DNA of 64,000 nt from Lactarius indigo (Eukaryota; Basidiomycota; Agaricomycetes; Russulales; Russulaceae): the NCBI GenBank assembly GCA_025766275.1, contig JAFKAC010000028.1:620001-684000 (forward strand), in the 5' to 3' direction. Both the position numbers and the translations under genes were made by a program. Under the pieces are notes generated by a model that made no database searches, had not been told where the DNA came from, and was given only the letters and a program-made list of their open reading frames with translations. Of this stretch, positions 34,476-44,990 are shown piece after piece. How positions within the stretch are numbered: position 1 is the first letter of the stretch; every line of letters begins with the position of its first letter.

Positions 34476-34945
34476 TTTTTTCTTATATTAAACCTGCAGG
34501 CCTATGGCAATTGACACTGCTACCCTGCTCCACTGTTATGCTGCTGCACAATTGTGGTCACGTGACCAGACCACAGCCACCTTTGACGCTACCACCACCT
34601 ACCTTGTATTAGTTGTAGTTTTATGTATTCTTATTAGTCACAATATATTATTGTTTTTTGGATGCAACACTAATTGAATGCCTTGTTTGCAACTGAATAC
34701 TCTGCCTGTTGTGATGAAATTTTGGACACATTCATCTAAGATATGCTGAGATATGTCCGTTTATGCCAATATCTGGTAAGATTTTGCAAAATATTACTGG
34801 AAATTTGGAGGGAGGTTTTTATCTCACCTATCTTAACAATCTTGGAAATTCAGAAATATCGCTTATTTCTCAGCAAATATTGCCATTTTTCTAAAATTTG
34901 TTAAAGTTTTTGAAAATTTCAGGATACCGTTTTTCCTGATGACTA

Positions 34946-35513
34946 GCAGGGGCGTGGGTTCTGGAGGTTTCAAATCACACAAGTATCAAGCAAAGACTTC
35001 TGTTGTCTTATTGCTATGAAATACAAGTGGCGAAAGTGTGGCACAAGGTGCAACACTACTCTGTAATGTAGGACTCCTCGTCCGAAGTGTCTGACACTTC
35101 TCTACACTTGATCTTGCTAGTGCACAGAGTATAACAGGTGTGATGCATTGATATAGTTCAACTGCAAAGACTTTGAAGTGTCCGGGTTAGGGACTGAGGT
35201 GGGGGATGCACAAGAAGAGGGGGATAAGGCGAAGTCACACCAAAGTATGGAGGCAAGGTTGCTAGATTGCAAACAAAGCCAAGTCTGGCTTCCTACGGTC
35301 TATGGTACAGGTTTATATAGGACAGGGTTCCAAACAACATGAACACAAGTCCACACAATATCAAAGAGACTAAATGGAGTAAGCAGAAGTTCGGATCAAG
35401 AGAAACAACGCCACTGGTAAAAGTAGCTCCTTTGGTAGCAATGTATAGTACAGAAGGGGAAAGGCAGGGTGGAGACATACTGTGGCTGAGGTCCGAAGTG
35501 TCGGATCATAACA
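34946..35513 (-). repeat. 5' LTR of Gypsy-1 (main part)
   Basis: Matches 24702-25269. The first 12 bases lie at 32454-32465, on the other side of the TIR element. It contains TATATAAA on the minus strand (plus 35312-35319) and the predicted transcript start near 35286. Confidence 0.85.
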
Positions 35514-37143
35514 CACAGGGTTTAACATACACCTCGATACCCCAACCGAGATCCTTCACACTGTGCTTCTCGGTGTCGTGAAATACTACTGGGCTCAGAC
35601 TATTTGGTATCTCAAGAACCGCTCAAAAAATACGACTTTATTTCAGACGCGCCTTGCCTCAGTGGATTGGAATGGGTTAAACGCACCAAGTACTGATGCT
35701 GAGTATATGTGCCAATACCATGGCAGCTTGATCGGGAAGCACTTTAAAAGTCTGGCACAAGTTATGCCATTCGTGATATATGGTCTTGTGCACGAAGATG
35801 TTTTGCATGCCTGGAATATTATTGGCACACTTCTTGTCCTTCTCTGGCATACCGAGATCGGGGATCTAGAGCACTATTTGGTGAGGTTCCAGGACTATAT
35901 TATTCAGTCAGTATTACCCTAACACGCTCCAGGCATCGCTAACTAAGACTATTGAGGACTTCCTCAATGTCACGGCAATGTGCACACCGAGCATACTTAT
36001 TTCGAAGCCAAAATTTCATTTTCTTGTCCACCTTCCTGCGTTCATCCAGCGTTTTGGGCCCACGATCTTATTTTCCACTGAGTGTTATGAGTCATTCAAC
36101 CACGTATTCCGTCTCTCATGCATCTACAGCAATCAGCAAGCGCCTAGTCGCGACAGTTGCAACACCTTTGCAGCACAGAGCCACATCAAACACATTGCCA
36201 CAGGGGGCTATTGGCTGGACAGCTGCACCAGAACGTGGATACATGTGGGACAGAGAATTCTCAACTATACGTTGACATACGATGAAGTGTTGAATTGGCT
36301 TGGACTTCCCAAGGAAAACAAGTTAATGCCAGGTGTGTTCCCTCGTGTATCCAATTCTCAAAAATATTGACATACTCTAAGGTGCGACGAAACTCATCTA
36401 CCAGAGAGTTGCGTCTGGACAATATACATGCTCAATACTACCCCCCCCGGTTCCATGGAAGGACACAAAGGCCTCTCAAGTCCTACATGAGGACCTCAAC
36501 ACTTCTACCACAAGCACAGACCTCTCTGTTCGTCGAGCAGAGTCATTTATTGCCCAGAACAGTGAGGACCGAGTGCACTTGCACGACTTTGTGGTATTTT
36601 GCCAGCACGTGCAAACAAATTCAGAATCACAGGCATCGGTAAGTCATTTCTCTCAAATTGTAGATGGAACATTAATCCAGGAATTTGCCTTTACCAGTTG
36701 AGCATTGGCCATGTGACGGAGATACTTGTGCCTGCGGATTCAGACCAGGAAATCCATCACGCCCCTTGCAACTCCAGAGCCTCGCACACCACTCTGGACA
36801 TTTATGACTTCAATAAGGAACGGCATGAAATATGGGGAGTCCCTTGTATCCGGCCTTCAGAGCCCAAAAATTTGGTTGTTGTTGCCACTGAGGTGAGTCA
36901 CCAACTGCCACGTCTGATATGTGCTGACGCTGGCATGATATACTCTAGGAAATATGTTGTATTGCAAATGTCCAACACGACTGCTATTCGTGCAAATGCA
37001 CAGGCATCTGGTACAATACTGTGCAGCAAGAGCACGAAAAGACCAGCAAGACATGGGCTCTTGTCGATCACAATCCCCAGGCATGATTCGTGCTCAACGT
37101 TCATTCAATTCACAACTACAAGTTGATTCTGGCTGTCACCCCC

Positions 37144-37647
37144 CCAAGTCTTTGTAGGCCTTTTACAAGCGTCAATGTGGATATCGTCACACTCAGAAAA
37201 AGGGCAGCGCAAGTTATTCGAGGAGAAGTCACGGACACAGACACGGACATCCGAGTCACATGTCGTACTGACACCGATGAGCCCACTTCAGGCTCACTTC
37301 CATTTGATTGTGCGCGTGCAAAGACTTGGGCAGCACCTCAACACGATATAAATATACCATTTACTGGCACACTTAGCTTGCAAAGCAAGTCTGAGCTCTT
37401 TACGATGGCAGTGGTGCTAGGTATTCCAGTCACAGAAAAGACTTGGAAACAAGAACTCGCGTCACAAATATGGGACTATCTGGACAACAACCCCAACACC
37501 AGGAACAGTGTACAGTTTGAACAGTTGAGTTGGCGATCAGCAAATCGAAACAAGGCGCCTTCCGTTGTTTCCACTCTCCCTTCCAGAACACCACATGAAA
37601 CAGCGACCCCTCACCAGCCACCATCGTACATTCCCTTGCACCCCTCA
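37144..37647 (+). pseudogene. Plavaka-element second protein, 5' portion with SAP-like motif
   Basis: Open plus-strand sequence downstream of the transposase: RAQVI..., then LQSKSELFTMAVVLGIPVTEKTW followed by an I-W-D-Y-L ending. This resembles a SAP-type helix-loop-helix (DNA-binding) in spacing. It runs straight into the left LTR of Gypsy-2. The continuation beyond 45517 is part of the same element. The role is unknown; a DNA-binding helper of transposition is only a guess. Confidence 0.4.
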
Positions 37648-38168
37648 TGTAACGTCGCCACGACGTTAGCTCGACTTGAGCGCGAATGACAGTAACAACT
37701 TAGCGGTATATCGAAGCGTTAACTTGAAGACTCGAAGGTCCAAGCCTCTGTCTTAGTGAATGCGCGGAGGCACACAGACAGGTCTTTCACTGATGTTGTT
37801 TCACAAACGGAGTCGGAGTTCAGAGAGGCGAAGAAGAGAAGAGAAGAGAAAGTGACGATTCAAGAAGACCAAGATGGCGTATCTTGGTCTTCGCATAGAG
37901 TCTTAAATACATATCGAGCAGGCTTACAAGCGCTGCTATGAGTCACCGTAGGTAGCGTCCAACGTATCGCAGAAACATCTCAAACCCTACTACTACTAGT
38001 ACCTGTACTAGTGGCGTCGAGTCTCAGTCAGCTATTGTACCCGTATCGCCTATCGCACCACCGTATCGCCGTAAGTAAGTCCGCAACTAATATACCTTAC
38101 CGCTGTAGTTGCAACCGGTACAGTAAGGGTGTTCATACAACAAAGCTCGCTCGAGTCGAAACGTGACA
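37648..38168 (-). repeat. 3' LTR of Gypsy-2
   Basis: 521 bp, TGTAACGTCG...AAACGTGACA. It contains an 11-bp palindrome arm pair, AAGACCAAGAT-ggcgt-ATCTTGGTCTT. Confidence 0.95.
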
Positions 38169-38198
38169 TCACCCTCCTTTTAGCGTGAGGCTCCAGAC

Positions 38199-41100
38199 TC
38201 ACCGAAAGTCCCTCGCCGGCCAATCCCTCTGTTCGTCGGCAATGCGCTCGAGAGCGGTGGCGCGCTCCAACCTGTAGATGGAGTCTTGACGGTCGCTCTG
38301 CGCACACGCGATCATGTCCCGCAGCTGCGCCACCCTCGCTTGAAGTTGTTCCAGCTCGAAGCTGGCCGCGCGATAGCGCGTGACCTCCGCGGTGAGTGTC
38401 TCGTCATTGATGCGGTTGGGGGCGCGGTCGGTGATTTTGTCCGCGGCGAAGATGACGAGGTCTTCGTGGGGGTACGTGGGGCACAGCGCGGCGTTGACAT
38501 GAGGCTCGGCATAGAGGGGCTTACCGTACAAGTGAGGGGAGCCTGGTATGACTCCCAGTATAAGGGGGTCCGCCCCTCCGATGATCTAGACGTGCGACGC
38601 GTCCCTCTCTACTCCGTCGGGTCCGGTGATGGGGTATGGAATGTGATGGGGTCTTCTATTCGCCCGGAACCCTTCAGGCGCAATAACGTGCGCCGGGTCG
38701 TCAGCGGCGGTGAAGGGACGGTGCTCGGCGGCGCCTGGTACACGCACACGTCCTCGGTACATGGCGGACCCGTCGGAGTTGACGAGCCAGGGTGTGATGC
38801 GGGGATTAGTAGGGTCGCCTTTCGTTCGAAGGAAGGCGTGCCGTGCCGGGTAGTAATCGTCGTCGTCATGGCCAGCCTCAGCAGCCTCCATCGCTGCCGC
38901 CGCTCGCGCATCTCTCTCAGTCGGGCCACGGCTGAGTCTAACTGTTCCTTCTGCCACTCCGCCGCTACCCTCCTCCAACCGTCCAACTCGTACTCCAGGA
39001 GAGCTTGAACGCTCGTCGTTGCGCGGGAAAACTCCGCGAACGCCGACGAGGTCGTCGCTTGGGGGAATGGCAGCGATGGGTTTGCGCTCCCCTCGTTCGT
39101 CACGGAAGACATGGACGACGGCGGATTCGTCGTCAGGCTGTTGCGTGGGGTCTGGGAATCGGGCAAGGACGTTTGCCCATTCTTGTGCAGTGATGCGGCC
39201 CTCTGGCTGGCCAACAGGTGTGTACAGGGTGATTTGGGCGTTGGGAATCTCGGTCTCATCGTCTTCAGCGAGGAGAGCCCGAGCGTCTTCTGCAAGGGAG
39301 TCGAGGAGGATCGCTTGGGTGACATGGCATAGAGGGGAAGTGGGCATGAGAGTGGAGATTGTAGAGCGAAGGAATAGGGGATGACTTTCCTCCGCACGGA
39401 TGGAACTCCTTTTAACTACTGCTCCGTGTGCTTGCGCTTCCTGATAGAGGCGGAGCGCTTCTGGTGCGAAGACGTCATTTTTGTTGACCCACTGATTCTC
39501 CGAGTCTGGGTACCCCTTCCACTTGACGAGGTATTGGAGCCGTCGTCCTCTTCCGAAGTGCCGGGAGTCCAGAATGGCCTCGACTTCGTATTCTTCCTCC
39601 CCATCGATCAGTTCGGGCGGTGGTCGTGTGAAATTTTCGCTGTGAAGGGGCGTTTGTTTGTACGGTGTGAGAAGATCGATGTGGAACACTGGGTGGATAC
39701 TCCACTGCGTGGGAAGTTCCAATCGATAATTATAGGGGGACATCACCTGTGTCACCCGAAAGGGTCCGTGGCGTCGCGCCGCTAATTTCGCTGTGGGCTG
39801 ATTGGTGCGAAGGTGTTTGCCTTCTAGCCACACAAGGTCTCCAATTTTGAACTTGGGCGTATCTTTATTACGGACCCACGCTTCTTGCGCCTTCTTCATG
39901 AGTCGTTGGGCGTCCTCTCTTGCTTCCTTTAGCTGGGTCAGCTGTCTCATGACCTGAGGAAGGGGAGATGGCTTATCGGTCCAGTCCGCTTGGGGGTTGT
40001 ACCCCATCAGAAGTTGAAACGGTGATTGTCTCGTGTGTTCATGAGGCCAATTGTTGTGCGCGAATTCGGCGATTGGTAGATAAGCGGCCCAGTTGTCCTG
40101 TCGCTCATTTACCCAGAAGCGCAGGTATTGTTCCAGCCATTGGTTTGTGCGTTCGGACTGTCCATCGGTGCGTGGGTGGTATGCAGTTGAGATGTTCTGC
40201 TGAATGCCCAGAACGCGGCATACTTCCCTGGTGAACTTTGACGCGAATCGGGGGTCTCAGTCGCTGATGCATTTGCGAGGTAATCCGAAGCGCTTAAACA
40301 CATGAGCGACGTACAGGGCTGCCGTTTCTTCTGCGGTTATCTCCTCTCGACATGGGATGAAGACTGAGGCTTTGCTGCAGTCGTGATCTGTGATCGTCAG
40401 TATACTGTCGTACCCCTTCGACGGCGGGAGCTTGGTGATGAAGTCCATGGCGACCGTTTGAAAGGGGGTCGCTTCTAGCTCCGGCATGATAGGGTGTAGC
40501 GCAGCTCGTATGGGCCTTGTATTGACCTTGTTCCTCTGGCATTCCGCACAGCCTTGTACGTACTCGTATACATCTCTTCGCAGTCGGGGCCACCAGTAAT
40601 GTCGTTCCAGAATTCGCTGCGTCCTTGCAATGCCGGGGTGCCCGTGTATTGGTAGATCGTGGTGATCGTGTATTAGCACCCGGTATGTGGATGCAGGTCC
40701 AGTTATTACGAACCTGCCGTCCTTGTACCACTCTCCTTCTATCTTTTTGAGGCGATGGGGGTCTACCCACATCTTAATTACCTCCTCGTCTTGTTGGTGT
40801 CTTGGTTGCAGTAAATTTGGGTTTGCCATGAAGGTTCGTGCGGTGTTGAGGGTTCTTACGAAGACTTCGGGGGGTAGAACAACGACTTCACTGTTGTCGC
40901 TAGCTCCTTGATCGTAATCTGGGCGTCTCGAAAGCGCATCTGCTCTGCCGTTGTTCTTCCCCTTGATGTGGTGAATTTCGAAGTCATATTCTGAGAGTTC
41001 GAGCACTTCCCTGGCAACTCGTCTACTGATCTTTTGTGGTGACCTCCAATATTGTAGGTTGAGGTGGTCCGAGTATATTTTGATTTTGTGCGGGGCTCCG

Positions 41101-42944
41101 GCGAGCAGCGGTCTCCAGTTCCGCAGCGCCTTGACTATTGCGAGTAATTCTAAGTCGTAGATGTCGTAGTTTTGTTCCGCCTCCGAGAGCGTGGTGGAGT
41201 AATAGCCTATAGGATGTCGCTTTCCGTCAGATTTTCTTTGTAATAGTACGGCTCCCACCGCGTATCCGGAGGCATCAACCTCCAGTTCGAACGGGTCTTG
41301 AAGGACCGGGTGCGCCAGCACTGGTTCCTCTGTTACTAGGCGTTTGAGGGTATTGAACGCATTCTCTTCTTCGTCCGTCCACCTCCATTCTTCATCTTTT
41401 CGTGTTAGTTTGGTGAGTGGTTTGGCGTGGTTTGCGAATCCGCGGATGAAAAGTCTGTAAAAGTTGCAAAAGCCGAGGAACGAACGAACGTCTTTGACTT
41501 TTGTTGGTGTTGGCCAATCTTTAATGCCTTGAACTTTTACGGGGTCCATTCGGGTCACCCCCCTCTCAAGGATTACCCCCAGGTAATCCATCCGCGGCTG
41601 GTGGAATAGGCACTTCTCGAGTTTGAAGTAGAGGTTGTGCTCTTGTGCGACGCGTAGAACATCGCGCACCGCATTTATGTGGGCTGCCAAATCATGGTCA
41701 AAATGAGTGGCGATGCCAATATCGTCCATGTAAACACGTATCGTCGTCCCCAAGCGTTCGTGCTTCGCAATCGTGTCGCGATAAATGTGATTCATCATCG
41801 CTTGGAAGGTCGCAGGGGAGTTGGTGAGGCCGAAGAACATAACTGTGGGTTCGAAGAGGCCAAATTTGGTTTTGAACGCTGCTTTTTCCTGATCGCCGTC
41901 GCGAATGCGAATATTGTTGTAGCCCCAACGGATATCGAGTTTTGTGTAAATATGTGCATTGCTGAGGTCCAGGATGAGGTCTTGGATTAGTGGCAGCGGG
42001 TACTGGTTGCGTATTGTGTGGGAGTTGATGACACGGTAATCCTGTACCGGGCGTAGTTTTCCGTCCTTCTTTTTGATAAAAAAGAAGGATGAGGCGTACG
42101 GGGAGATAGAAGGGTGTAGATACCCTTGCTTCAACTTCTCATCCAGGAACTCTTTCAGTTCACTCTCCTCCTTTTGTGTCATTGGGTATATCTTGCAGTC
42201 GATTGCGGCCGGCGCTGAAGGCTTGAAGTCGATAGCATGATCCCATGGCCGCGACGGGGGGAAGCGGTGCGAGGCCTGCTCGTTGAATAGCATATTAAAT
42301 TTGGCGTATACTGGGGGCAGCACGGTTGCTGTTTGCTGCTGCTTCGCGGATATGGCCAGTTCTGTTGAAGTAGTGGCACGGGCGAATGTTGATTCGTCTT
42401 CTAGTTCTTGAACGATTGCTTCTTTTTCGGCGACAATTAAGGCCCGTATAGTGGGCGTCGTGAGTAATTCTTCGGTAGTGGCCAGAACTACCGGCTGCAT
42501 GTCCAGATGCATGGTTGCTGTTGCCCAACTAATTGTGGGTTCGAAGGCGCTCAGCCATGGGTATCCCAGTACCATGTCTTCGCTGCCGAGATCGGTTACC
42601 AAGAAGGTCATCTTCTTGATCTGTCCGCGTGTTTTCACTTCGAGGTTAACATAATGAGTGATTAACCCAGCTTTATTTTCCGTATTATCTATGTTCCATA
42701 TCTTGCGAGGCGTTTCTAATGGTTGCACGGGAACTCCAGCTCGTGTCGCCATTCTTGGTTTGATGAAGTTGTCAGTGGCTCCAGAGTCCACCAATGTGTT
42801 TGTTTCAGTCGTTTGGTAATTCGTATGGACAGTCACTGGAATTCGCATAGATCGGTAGCGCGTTGTCACAATTACAGAATTACATTGCAAGGCCCTCACC
42901 CAGACTGACGGGTTCAGGCGCTCTGAAAACCCTCCTTTCCCCAC
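38199..42944 (-). pseudogene. Gypsy-2 pol with C-terminal extension (two nonsense codons)
   Basis: One frame of ~1580 codons. Protease TLVDSGATDNFI (~42790); RT with KLDIRWGYNNI and RVYMDDIGIA (~41740); RNase H FELEVDASGYAVGAVLLQ (~41280); integrase zinc site HGHPGIARTQRI...CAECQRNK; DFITKLPPSKGYDS; catalytic region broken by TGA at 40257, where Gypsy-3 codes Arg in SDRDPRF; STAYHPRTDGQSERTNQ; GPFRVTQVMSPYNYRLELP; chromodomain VEAILDSRHFGRGRRLQYLV (~39590). It then continues ~440 codons: a linker, DDDDYYPARHAFLRTKGDP (~38850), PHLYGKPLY (~38540), LTAEVTR (~38395) and a coiled coil ending WPARDFR at 38199. TAG at 38586 interrupts it where Gypsy-3 has Gln. Pol is in the -1 frame relative to gag. 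Confidence 0.9.
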
Positions 42945-44971
42945 AAGTCTTGAAGTATGAGGTCTTTAACCTCATCCGTGCTGTTTGCTACCTGCGTAAG
43001 CCACTCCTTTGCCTGCTCTCCCGCCGTTTTTGCCGCTTTGATTTGTGGCGCGGGCGTTGCGCTGGGTGCTGGTGTGGCGTATCCTGGCAGTGATGGTTCG
43101 TACTGGGAGACGGGTCCCGGGGATCCTGGCCATTGCGACGGCCAGGCGGTTTCCGTCATTCTGCTGCTGGACTGAGGGTTCTGCCATTGTCGCGGCTGTC
43201 GAGGGTGTGGGCAGTTTCGTGAGAGGTGTCCTGGTGCATGACAGTTATAGCAAAGGACGTTCCTTAGGTCTCTCCTGGACCCGCCTCTTCCCCGCCCTCG
43301 AGCTCCAGGGCCCCCCCTTGGAGGGAAGGGCGGCGTAGGCCAGTCGTGATGGGGTAACTTATTGAAGTCGATGTCTTCCGATCCGGCTAGTCGTACCTTG
43401 GCGCGATCGGCGGAAGTGTCCATGGCCCATGGATTGGTTTGAGGCAAATTCTGCAGCAATGCCCATCCCGCGTTGCCGGTCTGCTTCTTTGGTTGGGTCG
43501 TTGTGCCCTTGTACTCATTGAGCCTGGCCTTGAGGTGAATGTAGTTCTTCTGCCATTTGAGGACGGCCCTCTTCCAATCGTCGAATGTTATGGGTTCGTC
43601 AAATTGGAACGCGTTTTTAAACAGCTCCTTGGGCAAACCCGACGTAAATAAGTCGATGGTTTGCGGTTCATTGAGGTGGTAATGAGCCTTCCGTGCTAGT
43701 TGTTCGAAGTCGTTGACGTACTTGTCAATGTCCTCCCCCACCATTTTGAAGCCCTTTCGTAGTATAGCTTGCGCTTGCTCTCTCTCTAACGTGTTTTCGA
43801 ATCGTTGGCTGAATCCGTCGGCTACGGCGTCCCATAAACCTCGAGTGTAGGGGCTGATTCCTCGTTGTATTTGTCGATTGAGCCAGTTCAGGAAGGACAG
43901 AACCCATTCGCTGACTGCTCCTCCTTTGATATAGGACAAGAATAGGAGGCATCTCCTATAATCGTTGCGCATGATGGGGGCGTCTAGATTCATGCCCCAG
44001 TACACATGCCACTGCGTAAGAAATTGATCGACCTTAAGTCGGTCTCCGTCAAAAATAGAGGGTGGCTCGCCGGTTAATTTTTCGCTGGGGTGTCCTCTGT
44101 CCCCTGCTCCTCCACCGCCTCCGTCACCGCCACCTCCTCCTCCACCTCCAGGTGGGACACGGGGTGGTCCTCTTGGCGGTTCAGTTCTTCGTAGATCAAA
44201 TGGGACACCTCCTCCCGGTGGTGGGGGCGGATCGTCTCCCGGCCCTCCTATGCCCGGGGGCAGTTCCATTGTTAGTCGTCTCTCGGATGGGGGGTCCCCT
44301 CTATCAGAGCCTATTGCTCTGAAAATTGCGGCGTCATCCGCGGTCATACGTACTCCTGTTTCGGGGTTGATGGGCATAAGGGTGGCCCTTGCTTCCTCCT
44401 GCACTACTCGTGCTTCTTCCAGCGCGACTTCTTCCATGGCTTGCGTTATTGTGGCCATAGCGGCTGGGGATCGGATGTGAATGGGTTCGGGTTCGGTGAT
44501 GTGTGCGGACTCAGCTCGTTCTATTAGGAGATCTTGTATTGCTCCTCCGCTTGTTTCGGTCTGGTTTGGTTCTCGTCCCTCACTCTCTTCTTCGGATTCT
44601 TCCGGTTCTTCTGACACTACTTCTCCTGTGGAGTGTTCTCGTATTTGTCCGTCGATAGGCCCCCAATCTTCTCTGCTGTTAAGCTCTCGTGCGTCGATGT
44701 CGCAACGGTATCTGGGTCCGGCTGGTCGTATAACGTCCCACTGGGAGTCTATGGGATTCCACGTAACTTCCACCCAACACAAATGGTCGAAGTTGAACTC
44801 AACTGGACGGAACCTCGAGGGTCCGTTAAATTCTACAAAGTATCCGGTTTCTTCTTGTCGCTCCCTCCAACTGGCAGCTTGTAGAAAGCGCATAGGGACG
44901 TTCCGTTCTCCTCTTCTCGGGATCGAATACGGACGAAAACTCGTCCACTGGTCTCTGGTTGTTACGGCCAC
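42914..44971 (-). CDS. Gypsy-2 gag
   Basis: A ~686-codon open frame. Acidic N-terminal region (DDPPPP, PEESEEESEG), a glycine-rich linker (GGGGGGGDGGGGG, ~44120), a capsid-type core (SEWVLSFLNWLNRQIQRGI; FKMVGEDIDKYVNDFEQLAR; IDLFTSGLPKELFKNAF) and a zinc knuckle CYNCHAPGHLSRNC (~43250-43210). The frame opens just after TAA at the PBS and has no ATG until codon 27. A GTG in good context (CATCGTGGCC at ~44971) is shared with Gypsy-3, so initiation may be non-AUG. It ends TGA at 42914, overlapping pol by 31 nt. It forms the virus-like particle. Confidence 0.85.
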   Translation of the reverse strand: MAVTTRDQWTSFRPYSIPRRGERNVPMRFLQAASWRERQEETGYFVEFNGPSRFRPVEFNFDHLCWVEVTWNPIDSQWDVIRPAGPRYRCDIDARELNSREDWGPIDGQIREHSTGEVVSEEPEESEEESEGREPNQTETSGGAIQDLLIERAESAHITEPEPIHIRSPAAMATITQAMEEVALEEARVVQEEARATLMPINPETGVRMTADDAAIFRAIGSDRGDPPSERRLTMELPPGIGGPGDDPPPPPGGGVPFDLRRTEPPRGPPRVPPGGGGGGGGDGGGGGAGDRGHPSEKLTGEPPSIFDGDRLKVDQFLTQWHVYWGMNLDAPIMRNDYRRCLLFLSYIKGGAVSEWVLSFLNWLNRQIQRGISPYTRGLWDAVADGFSQRFENTLEREQAQAILRKGFKMVGEDIDKYVNDFEQLARKAHYHLNEPQTIDLFTSGLPKELFKNAFQFDEPITFDDWKRAVLKWQKNYIHLKARLNEYKGTTTQPKKQTGNAGWALLQNLPQTNPWAMDTSADRAKVRLAGSEDIDFNKLPHHDWPTPPFPPRGGPGARGRGRGGSRRDLRNVLCYNCHAPGHLSRNCPHPRQPRQWQNPQSSSRMTETAWPSQWPGSPGPVSQYEPSLPGYATPAPSATPAPQIKAAKTAGEQAKEWLTQVANSTDEVKDLILQDLWGKEGFQSA
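42926..42941 (-). promoter_or_regulatory. -1 ribosomal frameshift heptamers at the Gypsy-2 gag-pol overlap
   Basis: In the gag frame the minus strand reads G GGA AAG (42941-42935) and G GGT TTT (42932-42926), both of the X XXY YYZ type. A -1 slip at either enters the pol frame. Gypsy-3 keeps both (G GGA AAA, G GGT TTT). Confidence 0.6.
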
Positions 44972-44977
44972 GATGAG

Positions 44978-44988
44978 ATCTTGGTCTT
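44978..44988 (-). promoter_or_regulatory. Self-priming primer-binding site of Gypsy-2
   Basis: Minus-strand AAGACCAAGAT lies two bases inside the 5' LTR. It is an exact 11-nt complement of ATCTTGGTCTT in the LTR (plus coordinates 45208-45218), 26 nt after TATTTAAG, i.e. where transcription should start. Confidence 0.7.
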
Positions 44989-44990
44989 AA

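Larger units (their letters stand above)
32466..34943. mobile_element. 2.48-kb non-autonomous element with ~235-bp terminal inverted repeats
   Basis: It interrupts the 5' LTR of Gypsy-1 after CGCCCTA and leaves GCAGGGG on the other side. The ends are GTGCATCAGGAAAAACGGTA and the inverse of GTCATCAGGAAAAACGGTA. Similarity continues for ~235 bp (for example GATGAATGTGTCCAA near both inner limits). The target duplication is TA (alternatively CTAG), as in Tc1/mariner or pogo-like elements. There is no transposase inside. The interior is GC-rich with a minisatellite and four GTAAGT-like sites each followed by a long T-tract. Confidence 0.8.
24690..35513 (-). mobile_element. Gypsy-1: Ty3/Gypsy chromovirus with post-pol zinc-knuckle region
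   Basis: LTRs start TGTTACG and end CATAACA: 24690-25269 (3' LTR) and 32454-32465 plus 34946-35513 (5' LTR, split by a TIR element). The order on the minus strand is gag, protease, RT, RNase H, integrase, chromodomain, extension. The flanks read TGCAG (left) and CACAG (right), a partly matching target duplication at the 3' end of a transposase intron. A polypurine tract GAGAGGGGCTCA abuts the 3' LTR at 25270-25281. All reading frames carry several nonsense codons. Confidence 0.9.
21960..37140 (+). pseudogene. Plavaka-type transposase, split by Gypsy-1
   Basis: Multi-exon plus-strand gene; the pieces are ~21960-24650 and ~35519-37140. Family signatures seen in order: possible N-terminal Cys2His2-like text (CLVCPR...HAREH); VPTVCVDNHIFFVNELL (~23068); MPHPLRAKANGQMVYTVPVI (~23540); FMDDTSANISKQWNKH (~23606); FVTSSPNTPPMELM; NPMHAEQTSQCGLNSNFFCR (~23928); and after Gypsy-1 DTPTEILHTVLLG (~35535) and SHIKHIATGGYW (~36181). 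These are hallmarks of Plavaka transposases of basidiomycetes. Nonsense codons TGA at 22028 and 37084 sit where arginine would fit. Gypsy-1 inserted inside the intron that begins GTATAT at ~24634. Cut-and-paste transposition is the presumed ancestral role; the gene is dead here. Confidence 0.75.
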
